In this document: piece after piece, positions 5,897 through 14,022 of the stretch | How the letters are laid out: each line of letters opens with the position of its first letter | How positions within the stretch are numbered: position 1 is the first letter of the stretch | Virus record (IMG/VR): IMGVR_UViG_3300032086_000348 | Location: 1 to 30,147 of that record | Source: a virus | DNA: 30,147 nt | Strand: one strand, 5' to 3' | Translations under genes and position numbers: made by a program | The notes under the pieces: model-generated | Seen by the model: only the letters and a program-made list of their open reading frames with translations | Databases searched by the model: none | Told to the model about the DNA's origin: nothing

Positions 5897-8800
5897 TTGA
5901 CCTTATCAGCCCAATAAGCCGCAGACATCTTTCCGCGCTTGATGTTCTTTCTGTGACGGGCTTTGAAGCTCTTGCGCTTGGCCTTCATACGTGCAGATTC
6001 ACCAGCCTTTGGCTTGCCAGCAGTCTTAGCGCCCTGCTCACCAAAACGAATTATCTTTTCTTTACCGCCTTCGCAGGCTTTGACAACATGAGACTTCTTA
6101 GGGTGGTTAGGTGTGCGTCGAGGCTTGTTGCAGGCCATCTTCTTCTTGTCAATCTTACCACCCTTAGCAACCGCATAGCGTCTTGTAACACCACCTTTAG
6201 AATATGCAAAGTCTTTACGTTCTCCACGCACCGCGTTCTTAACAAGCACTAGTGGGCCAACCTGAATAGCTTCATCACCAGCTATAATAGGGTCGCCAGT
6301 AACTCTATCAAAGAAATATGAATGCCTGTCTGGGTTATAACCTACTTGAGTCCAATCAGGATCGTGGAGCGCCTGTTGAGCCAATACATAGTTCTCTTCA
6401 TCAGACCTATTAATAAGATTACCATCAATCCTAGCAAATGGAGACTTAGCTCCACCTTTCATAACCTTTTCAGCTTTTGCCTGCTCGCCTTTTGTCGGCA
6501 TTAAATCTACGTTCTTTATAGCCGCTGTAGCTCTGTGCGAGGCTTTACCTTTGACATGAACAGTTGGAACCCACGTATCGTGATTCGTATAGGCCGGTAT
6601 GTCTAACCTTAAGCCTACCTTCTGTCCATCAGGAATCTCTAGGTTAATCTTTTCTTTCTTATTTTTATCTAGTGCATTGAACATCTCATCATAAGTTGCT
6701 GGTTCAGGAACTTCTGCATACGGGCTGAGCGTTGCATCAGGCACAGGCATTCTTTCAAAGCCTTCCTTAACATTCTTTTCAGTTATTGGTTCAGCACCGG
6801 CCTTAGACAGTACCCTAGACAGTTGCTTAACAAGCGCACCAGCCGCAAAGCCTGAACGATCTTCTTCGTCTATGAAAGCCCCACCAGCCTGCTGGTCGTA
6901 GGGCCGTCCCGTCATCCTGTCTATGCGCTCATCAGGCTCTACAGGGACTTGAGGGACGTTGTAGACTTCGCCGCCTTTACCATAAGCAGATCTCAAAGGA
7001 GGTCTTGGACGCTCCTCAACCTTTGTAAGCGGTGTCTGCTCATAAGCGTTTTGAATGCTGTAGAGGTTTTGTATATATGCGAAATATTCATCTTGCTCGT
7101 TAAGGCCTGTCTTTTTTACAAGGTCTATATAATTATTTTTTACGTAGTCTGTAAAGTAAGGGCGATTTCTGAACAAGGCTATCCGCTGATCGGCCCCAAT
7201 GCCAGCCCTTTTTAATTCATATTCAGTCGCTATGTCGCCAATCAACAGTCTAGATCTACGCACTGTGTCATACAAATCTTGTTGGGCCTTGTAATCACCA
7301 GACAGCCTTCTTTCAAAAGATTGCAATACTTCTTCTGCATCTTTATTAAAGCTTGGCGTAGCTGAAGACTGATTGCCCCTTCTACCTAGATAATTTCTGG
7401 CGGCATAATAAACAGTCTCGTCATCGTTTCTTGGGGTTATTCTAAATCCAGCAAGCGCGAGCGTTTCTAAATAAGGATCTCTTCTGGGCCTGTCAAAAGC
7501 GGCTTTCTTCTCATCAGAAAAAATATTTCTTATGCCTGTCGTTGTTCCCGGCTCAAAGGTCTTTAATAGCTCTATTGCTACATTACCAAAAAACTCGCCT
7601 AGGGGCATTTCAGGTTCTGTTAATACAGTGCCGTCTGAAGCTCTAACTGTTTCATCTGCTACCCTACCTTTAACAGCCCTACTTATATCAACAATAGCTT
7701 CCGTTAGTATGGACTGTTCAGCATAAGGAGCGCCTAAAGATATTAAAGCTTGCTCTGCGGCACTAGAAAGGACTTCATCTAGTTCTTTACCTTGCCGTTC
7801 TCCAGAAATTATTTCGCCATATATTCTTTGGATAGGTTCTTTTATAGTATTGTAAGAATCAATAAAGCGCGTGTCTATTGTCGCAGGCTTACCATCAACC
7901 ATCGCATGGATTCTGGTGGCTTTAGACCAAGGCGTTTCGCTATTGGCTTGTGCCGCTTCTGCTTCAGCCTCATCAAAACCCATGAGATATTCACTTGCCG
8001 TTGACGCGCCCTCAAATCCTACTGTCGGGAGAAGCGTAAAGCCCGTCAGTCTTTTTGCACCTCTTGCCGCTATTACACGATTACCAGAATTTATTTCTTC
8101 AGCGGCCTGCTTAACAATATTTATACTTGTCCTGATAATTTCTGATGGGAAGGCTGGGAAGTTTCCTACAAACAAATATCGCAGATTTTTAACAAAGGGA
8201 GGAACCAAGTCATAGTTTGGGAAAGTATTTCTAATAATTTGAGCCGCCCTCATTTCTAAAACTTCTTCGCTTTCATCAGGAAAAGCCTTCTTCAAAGTTT
8301 TAAGTTCATACTCAAAGGCATTCATTTTGTAGAAATCGTCTGTTCCCATATAGACGGCTTCAGCACCTTCATCTATTTTCTTGAGATTCTTAATTGGCAA
8401 CCGATCTATAAACCCCTTTGGGTCTATATTGAAATCTCTTAAAGCTCTTCTATATTCATTTACCTTTACACTGGTGTTGATTACGCCCAATCGGGTGTAT
8501 CTCTGATAGGAGTCAGTTAAGGACTTATCGTCAAAAAACCAGCCCTGCTGATTAGCAATAGCTTTCAAAGAATTTGAACCGCTATGGAAAGGATAAATCA
8601 TCCCGTTCGCCAATCCAAACTGTGCTCCACCAAAAATGTTACGCATATGAGTACCTATACTGCGTACAGTTTTAGATTTTTGAGTTTCACCCTTTAAGCG
8701 AGAAAAAATACGTAAAGCTGTAGCAACCATACCATCACTACCAGCAAGAAAATCATCTTGCAACCCTTCTAAAGCCGCCTTAACTTGTGGTGTAGTGTAC

Positions 8801-10806
8801 ATCCCATCTAAAGGACTACCGGGAATATCTAACTTAGCATTATATTTTATAGACCTACCAGTTCTTTCGCTTGTTCTGGTTACTGGCCCACCACTTATAA
8901 CATTCCCCGTCTTTGGATCAATAACTTCTTTTTCAAAAAGATATTTACCAAGGGCCGCGCTCTTTAAATTCTCATTAAACCTGTTGTTTTCTACAAGCCT
9001 TGCCATCTTCGTGACGGTTAAGATTACATCTTCAGATGGATTTTCAACCTCACCAAAAAACTCCTTGGCTGTTTTTGAAAGGTCTTGTCTTTCTAAAAGT
9101 ATTTTTCTATTTTCAGCAGTCGTATTTCTAAAGAATTTTAAAACATCGCCTCTAGATCCTTTTACACCGTCTAGAATTGAATCGACTATGCCTTGTGCCT
9201 CTTCGCCCATCCTCTTTATTTCATCAGGAGTTATAGGCCCAGCCTCCATAGCTGTCTTCATCTTCATGTTCTGAATCTGCTGAACAAATCTTTTGACAAC
9301 AGCATCATCAGGAGTATAACCAGCATCCTCAAACATCCTGTACGATTGTCTCAAATACTGACCAACATTATCTTCAATTGTCTTTTTAACATTACTGTCT
9401 GGGATATTAGAATTAACAATCCTAGAAGATAGCGAATCAATTAATTCTCTAGCCTCTAAAACATTTTCAGCTACTTCAACAGGCAGTCCCATCTTATTAG
9501 CTTTAAACTGTAGTGTGGCTTTTGGATCAAAATCATATGCAGTTGTCAGAGCCTGACGAACTTTATCTGTTACTTCGCCCTTCTCTTCAAGACTATTCAA
9601 TGAGCGTTGCAAACGCATAGCTATGTTTTCAGATTCTTGAATAATTTGTCTAGTCGCGTACTCTTTATCCCTGTGCATATTAAATGCTAATGGAGTAAAG
9701 TATCCTCTCGACGTAAACAAACTACCTAAAAATCTGTTTATAAAGCTAGACTGTTGCATCTCAACTTGAGCCAAGCCTTCAGGAGTTTCTGAAAACTTCA
9801 TAGTATCTGTAGGCTCTATTCTAGAAATTTGTATTTCTTCTCTAGCTTCTTTGAGCATCTTGAGTGCTTGTTCTGCTTGTTCTTCGGGACTTAATTTTTG
9901 TCCTTTCAATACGCCAAAGACTTCAAGCATTCTAGCGCCTAAAGCCCCACCGCCTTTACCAGCCAGCTTTATGCCTTCTAAACCTAAATCAAAAGCGCCA
10001 GATAAAAACATTGCTTCTAGACTAAGCTTTATTCTTTTATCCAAAGCATCATCATCTTCTTTGATTTGAAAAAACTCAACAAAGTCTTTTGTGTTCTGCT
10101 TTAATTGAATAACGCCTTCTTCGTCAAGATCAGAAACAATTCCAGCAATAGTCTCAGAAGGATCGTCAGAATACAAAGCGTTCTCAGTAATTACAGACGC
10201 CATACCGCCAGCCATAAGAGTTTGAGCAAGTTGAGGCAACTTACTTACGCTCTCGACAAAGGGCTTTGCAGTTTTATATGCACCCGCACCAACCACAAAG
10301 TAGGGTAGAATCATAGACGCTCCACCAGCAAGAGTAGAGTATTCTTTGTACTCGCCTGTTTCTGGTTCGATGATGTCTTCTTTTTCTACATCAGCGCCGT
10401 ATGCTTGCATACCTTTAGAAAGATTATCAACTAATAGGTTTTTAAACTTAGTTACTGTTTCTTCAGGTATTAACTCACCTTCAGGCCCTTTGACGCCTAT
10501 CATCTCTCCTACAGCACCTAGTGGATTTTGCCACGCGGCATTGAGAACATCTTGGCCTAGCTCTACTGGACCCATAGCTGTTCGCGCAAGGGTTTGAGTA
10601 AGGTCAGCCGCAAGGTTTTCTTCTGGAGGCTCAGAAGGCTCTTGTACAGGCTCTGGTGCTTCTTCAGGTTCTTTTTTAAAGGCTTCTAAAAGACCCTGCT
10701 CTTTAGCCCTTGCCTTAATTTCATCATCAGACAGGGTGCCGTCATGCACAACATAAACTATGCGACCATCACCAAGTGTAACTTTTGTTCTGTATCTTTC
10801 AGTCAT
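5890..10806 (-). CDS. giant internal virion / polyvalent-type protein, 1638 aa
   Basis: The product begins MTERYRTKVTLGDGRIVYVV, a short strand-rich module followed by a Pro/Glu-rich linker (residues about 45-65). Residues roughly 65-1270 are mainly helical and include hydrophobic stretches near 155-180 and 190-205. NTFPNYDLVPPFVKNLR resembles segments of large polyvalent phage proteins. From about 1274 the style changes: KGGEVYNVPQVPVEPDERI, a domain containing GYNPDRHSYFFDRVTGDP (about 1482-1525), and a lysine-rich end module (about 1547-1638: KKSHVVKACEGGKEKIIRFG to SAAYWADKVKW). I recall parts of this tail as freestanding small phage proteins. Size and position downstream of the other internal proteins suggest an ejected virion protein analogous to T7 gp16. 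I see no transglycosylase motif. The start ATG sits next to the upstream gene's stop. Confidence 0.75.
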   Translation of the reverse strand: MTERYRTKVTLGDGRIVYVVHDGTLSDDEIKARAKEQGLLEAFKKEPEEAPEPVQEPSEPPEENLAADLTQTLARTAMGPVELGQDVLNAAWQNPLGAVGEMIGVKGPEGELIPEETVTKFKNLLVDNLSKGMQAYGADVEKEDIIEPETGEYKEYSTLAGGASMILPYFVVGAGAYKTAKPFVESVSKLPQLAQTLMAGGMASVITENALYSDDPSETIAGIVSDLDEEGVIQLKQNTKDFVEFFQIKEDDDALDKRIKLSLEAMFLSGAFDLGLEGIKLAGKGGGALGARMLEVFGVLKGQKLSPEEQAEQALKMLKEAREEIQISRIEPTDTMKFSETPEGLAQVEMQQSSFINRFLGSLFTSRGYFTPLAFNMHRDKEYATRQIIQESENIAMRLQRSLNSLEEKGEVTDKVRQALTTAYDFDPKATLQFKANKMGLPVEVAENVLEARELIDSLSSRIVNSNIPDSNVKKTIEDNVGQYLRQSYRMFEDAGYTPDDAVVKRFVQQIQNMKMKTAMEAGPITPDEIKRMGEEAQGIVDSILDGVKGSRGDVLKFFRNTTAENRKILLERQDLSKTAKEFFGEVENPSEDVILTVTKMARLVENNRFNENLKSAALGKYLFEKEVIDPKTGNVISGGPVTRTSERTGRSIKYNAKLDIPGSPLDGMYTTPQVKAALEGLQDDFLAGSDGMVATALRIFSRLKGETQKSKTVRSIGTHMRNIFGGAQFGLANGMIYPFHSGSNSLKAIANQQGWFFDDKSLTDSYQRYTRLGVINTSVKVNEYRRALRDFNIDPKGFIDRLPIKNLKKIDEGAEAVYMGTDDFYKMNAFEYELKTLKKAFPDESEEVLEMRAAQIIRNTFPNYDLVPPFVKNLRYLFVGNFPAFPSEIIRTSINIVKQAAEEINSGNRVIAARGAKRLTGFTLLPTVGFEGASTASEYLMGFDEAEAEAAQANSETPWSKATRIHAMVDGKPATIDTRFIDSYNTIKEPIQRIYGEIISGERQGKELDEVLSSAAEQALISLGAPYAEQSILTEAIVDISRAVKGRVADETVRASDGTVLTEPEMPLGEFFGNVAIELLKTFEPGTTTGIRNIFSDEKKAAFDRPRRDPYLETLALAGFRITPRNDDETVYYAARNYLGRRGNQSSATPSFNKDAEEVLQSFERRLSGDYKAQQDLYDTVRRSRLLIGDIATEYELKRAGIGADQRIALFRNRPYFTDYVKNNYIDLVKKTGLNEQDEYFAYIQNLYSIQNAYEQTPLTKVEERPRPPLRSAYGKGGEVYNVPQVPVEPDERIDRMTGRPYDQQAGGAFIDEEDRSGFAAGALVKQLSRVLSKAGAEPITEKNVKEGFERMPVPDATLSPYAEVPEPATYDEMFNALDKNKKEKINLEIPDGQKVGLRLDIPAYTNHDTWVPTVHVKGKASHRATAAIKNVDLMPTKGEQAKAEKVMKGGAKSPFARIDGNLINRSDEENYVLAQQALHDPDWTQVGYNPDRHSYFFDRVTGDPIIAGDEAIQVGPLVLVKNAVRGERKDFAYSKGGVTRRYAVAKGGKIDKKKMACNKPRRTPNHPKKSHVVKACEGGKEKIIRFGEQGAKTAGKPKAGESARMKAKRKSFKARHRKNIKRGKMSAAYWADKVKW

Positions 10807-12192
10807 TTAATATGGCTCAGTACCAATAATCTCAGGTTCAATTGTTAGGCCTGAAATTAGACCACCCAATATAGATGTTCCCTTTTTAATGTAATCTTCT
10901 ATATCTTCTTCAGTACCGTCTCTTATAGTAGCCGCATAATCTTTCAAAAAATTCTGCATAAATATGTTAGTAACCACATTAATTGACTGCGCTATACTCT
11001 CTTGATAAGCATCTTCTTTTCTATAATTGCTAGTATCTTGGGCATATTTAGTATATAGCGCCATGAATCTAGCGAACTGCTGGGGTGAGCGCGGCTTTAA
11101 TCCCGTAACACCCGGAACAACAGTAGCTTCTTCTCCCTCACCACCGGAAAGGGTTTCGGGTGAGGCAAGCTCTGCTAAAAACCTTTTACGCGCCCCTTCA
11201 GAAAAATAGTTTTGCACTACATAGGCCATGCCCTCAACAGTCTGAACTTCCCTAGTACCTATATGCTCGTCGTTATCGCTATCAAAAGGCTCTTTATTAG
11301 TTATTCGTTTATTACCCCGTGCATCTGTCTCTATTTCAAGCACGTAAGTGAGGTCTTGATCGCCTACACGAGCAGTTATAATTTTAGGCTCACTGAATGC
11401 TCCTGTTGGTAGCTCTTTTATTTTTTGGCTTATCTTTTCAGCCGCCGCTTCGTTATCAGCATAATTTGAAGACAGTACAAGATCTCTGGTTCTTCCGTAA
11501 GTCTTCATCAGGGTGTTGAGTCGCTTGGCCTGCTCTGCCTCTGAAAGATCAATAGTTCCAGAAGGCCCTTCAACTTGAGGAGTGCTATATTCTTTTAGTG
11601 CCGCGAGTTGACGTAGCTCCATATCTTCATTAGACATACCATCTACCATGCCACGCATAAAGGATGTAATGCCTTCTTGGATATTAGAAGGCCTCAAGCG
11701 TTTTTGAATTAAGTCAAGGCGATTAGTGTAGCTTCCACTTTCAGGCGCTTGTTGAGCAATAGTCCTCATTTCTGATATCAAGCCCATCTTTTTCTTAGCT
11801 ACTGTAGCCGCCATTTCATTAACAAGCGCATCAAAGTGACTTGTACCTAACTGTGCGCTAGGGTTTTGTTGTTGAATCTGTTGCTGGGCTATTGGCTTTG
11901 CTAGACCTAGCTCATATTGATATTGAGACATACCTGAATCCGCTACTCGCTTGTCATAATCCAATAAAAAAGCAAGGCTATTATCGGCTCCCCTAGCAAC
12001 TTGCCTAGCTGACTGAACATCTTCACGTTGCATAAAGTTCATAGTCTTTTCTTGCAAAAAAGTATTAGCAAGTTTTTTTAAGATCTGAACGCCTGTCCCA
12101 AGATAAGCCGCCCTTTCTTCATCCTTACGTCTACGCCTATTTCTATCACGCTGTTGTTGAAGTAGGGATTGTCCAAACTCTTCAATAGACAT
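10807..12192 (-). CDS. putative internal virion / ejection protein, 461 aa
   Basis: The product starts MSIEEFGQSLLQQQRDRNRR with a strongly basic helix (RNRRRRKDEERAA). Long helical segments rich in Gln and Ala follow (AKPIAQQQIQQQNPSAQL, MAATVAKKKMG), then a more mixed central part (residues about 270-330, strand-like: KIITARVGDQDLTYVLEIET), and an acidic C-terminus (EEDIEDYIKK). No catalytic motif or signal peptide is seen. It lies between a 190-residue acidic protein and the 1638-residue protein with no spacing, the region where T7-like phages place ejection proteins. That role is inferred from gene order and helical composition, not from a recognised domain. Confidence 0.65.
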   Translation of the reverse strand: MSIEEFGQSLLQQQRDRNRRRRKDEERAAYLGTGVQILKKLANTFLQEKTMNFMQREDVQSARQVARGADNSLAFLLDYDKRVADSGMSQYQYELGLAKPIAQQQIQQQNPSAQLGTSHFDALVNEMAATVAKKKMGLISEMRTIAQQAPESGSYTNRLDLIQKRLRPSNIQEGITSFMRGMVDGMSNEDMELRQLAALKEYSTPQVEGPSGTIDLSEAEQAKRLNTLMKTYGRTRDLVLSSNYADNEAAAEKISQKIKELPTGAFSEPKIITARVGDQDLTYVLEIETDARGNKRITNKEPFDSDNDEHIGTREVQTVEGMAYVVQNYFSEGARKRFLAELASPETLSGGEGEEATVVPGVTGLKPRSPQQFARFMALYTKYAQDTSNYRKEDAYQESIAQSINVVTNIFMQNFLKDYAATIRDGTEEDIEDYIKKGTSILGGLISGLTIEPEIIGTEPY

Positions 12193-12764
12193 TACTGTTG
12201 TACCTCTTCTTCTGGATTCTGTAACAAACTAGTAGGCTCTACATCCATCTCTTCTGCGGTAGGTAGCTCTTCTAATTTAGCTTTGTCTTCTTCAGTTACA
12301 AACGGCAAGGGAATATCAGAAGCCGATATTTTTCGTAACGCATCTACTTTCTCTTTACTTAATTTAGTTCCAAAGAAGATTTCGTCTTGTAGTTCTTCCT
12401 CATCTTCGCCTCTAAAAATAACAGGCTCAACTCCTGCTCTTTCTGCAAGCGCCATAATCATATAGGCTGTAGGCTCTGCAAGAAGCATCATTAAATCTAC
12501 GGTCCATTTGCCTGCCGTAAAGCCTTTAAACAACAGAACTTGAGCAACATCCATGACAGGCATATCATCAATTAATACCTGAATTAATCGCTCGTAATTT
12601 TCTTCGTCTATAAGCTGTGAAAAGATCCATTCAGAAGCCTCATGAATCGTCACATACTCTGGAGGCTGTTCATAAGGCGCTGGACTATCAGGATCAGAAG
12701 TAAGACTCTGCCCCGGAATAGCTCGACCACCATTTATTATCGTATCGTAGTATTGTTCATTCAT
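12192..12764 (-). CDS. acidic hypothetical virion-module protein, 190 aa
   Basis: The product is acidic, with a helical core (YVTIHEASEWIFSQLIDEEN, then VAQVLLFKGFTAGKW, VDLMMLLAEPTAYMIMALAE) flanked by a proline-rich start and a glutamate-rich end (EELPTAEEMDVEPTS, NPEEEVQQ). The core is hydrophobic but broken by charges, more like a buried helical bundle than a membrane protein. AEPTAYMIMALAERAGVEP resembles a conserved block in marine phage structural modules, again of unknown function. The stop shares bases with the start of the downstream gene, and the ATG overlaps the upstream stop. It is likely a minor virion protein or a chaperone for the neighbouring internal proteins. Confidence 0.65.
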   Translation of the reverse strand: MNEQYYDTIINGGRAIPGQSLTSDPDSPAPYEQPPEYVTIHEASEWIFSQLIDEENYERLIQVLIDDMPVMDVAQVLLFKGFTAGKWTVDLMMLLAEPTAYMIMALAERAGVEPVIFRGEDEEELQDEIFFGTKLSKEKVDALRKISASDIPLPFVTEEDKAKLEELPTAEEMDVEPTSLLQNPEEEVQQ

Positions 12765-14020
12765 TATGAATAACCCTGCTGTCTCATAAAGTCAAAGTAG
12801 GAGTATAGGCTTGAAAGATCTCCGAAAGGCTTAGACTGAAGATCAGCACTGTAGGCCCTGTAGTATTCTTGTGCCTGTCCTGTATTAAACATATCTCCAA
12901 TGCCGGTTGTAGACCCCATATCAATTGCTGGTACTGCAATAGCGTACTGGTTATATTGATATTCAGGAACATCTTCTAGGCCTATAGCCTGCATGACCTT
13001 AGTTGTGCCTGCTTGCACTATTCGTGCTGGGGCTTGTGCTATTTCTTCTTTAGTAAGCCTGACGCCTTTTTCATAAAGGCCTTTTCCTAGAGCCATGCCC
13101 TTTTCAGCAACTGTCTCTGGGGCCACGTAAACAGGCTCTCCTGTGGTTATAGGCGCGGTTGTCCTTCCGCTCGCTACAGCCGCTGGAGGTGGCCCACTCA
13201 TATAAGTTACGCCATCTATTGTCCCTACGGGGCCAAAAGGATCAGCGGTTTTACGTACAATAGCTCCTGTAGCGTCTGTAGTATACGATCCAGCCTGCAC
13301 ACTTTCCAGAACTGTAGGAGGTCTAGAAGTAACGCCACCTGTCGGGGGTGCCATATCACGAGGAGTAAGCAGGCTTTGCCCCTCCATCGTAGGTGCGGGG
13401 ATTTCTGGGCTTGTCATAGCGCCTTCAATTTGTCCCTGCAAGCCCTCTTGAACCTGTGCTGTTTGTCCTGCCGCTAACTGTGCGGCTTGGGCAGGATCAA
13501 CAGTAGGTACAAAAATATTTTTACCGGCGGCTACTGTATCTGTCATGGCCTGCTGAGTAGCCTCCCAGACACTGCTCCAGTTAGAATCGCCTACATTAAT
13601 ATTCATTTTTGCAAGCCCTTTACCAATAAAGCTATCTGGAGTAACTCCCAAGCTATTTGCAAAAGCCCCTACAGTTTCTCCAACAACTTTAGTAACACCT
13701 TCTGATACAGTACTAAAGAAGTTACCGACACGCCCAGCAACTTTTACAGCCCCTTGGATAAAACTAGAAGCCGCTTGACCTATAGCTCCACCGCCCTGTA
13801 ACATTCCTGCAAGCCCACCAACAACTCCGGGGCTTGTGCCAACCAACATTCCCGATAGGATTTGCCCGACCCCCGGCAGGACTAGAGCAAGACCAATTTG
13901 ACCAATGATGCCAATCTTACCCATAAATTTTCCAACAGACTTAAAGACACTTTTAACGGCTTTGCCAATTTTTTTAAAGACCTTTTTTATGCCTTTGAAT
14001 ATTTTTTTAAAAAATCCCAT
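12764..14020 (-). CDS. putative membrane-active internal virion protein, 418 aa
   Basis: The N-terminus is remarkable: MGFFKKIFKGIKKVFKKIGK continues with a lysine every three or four residues and hydrophobic residues between (to about 36), forming a cationic amphipathic helix. A hydrophobic glycine-rich segment follows (IIGQIGLALVLPGVGQILSG, about 38-58). Further small-residue hydrophobic stretches occur to about 130, after which the chain becomes Pro/Thr/Gly-rich and low in complexity. This resembles proteins that insert into or permeabilise membranes, and it would fit a T7 gp14-like ejection protein that makes the first channel. There is no homology I can name, so the role rests on sequence character and on its position between the long coiled-coil protein and other internal proteins. 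The start has a purine-rich site in the preceding codons. Confidence 0.65.
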   Translation of the reverse strand: MGFFKKIFKGIKKVFKKIGKAVKSVFKSVGKFMGKIGIIGQIGLALVLPGVGQILSGMLVGTSPGVVGGLAGMLQGGGAIGQAASSFIQGAVKVAGRVGNFFSTVSEGVTKVVGETVGAFANSLGVTPDSFIGKGLAKMNINVGDSNWSSVWEATQQAMTDTVAAGKNIFVPTVDPAQAAQLAAGQTAQVQEGLQGQIEGAMTSPEIPAPTMEGQSLLTPRDMAPPTGGVTSRPPTVLESVQAGSYTTDATGAIVRKTADPFGPVGTIDGVTYMSGPPPAAVASGRTTAPITTGEPVYVAPETVAEKGMALGKGLYEKGVRLTKEEIAQAPARIVQAGTTKVMQAIGLEDVPEYQYNQYAIAVPAIDMGSTTGIGDMFNTGQAQEYYRAYSADLQSKPFGDLSSLYSYFDFMRQQGYS

Positions 14021-14022
14021 AA

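Noticed and set aside
7871-8215. 114-residue plus-strand open frame
   Set aside because: It is an antisense shadow of the same giant gene, whose sense frame is coherent and continuous here.
8795-9274. 159-residue open frame on the plus strand
   Set aside because: It is antisense to the 1638-residue gene, has no binding site or recognisable domain, and its composition is that expected of a reverse-complement shadow.
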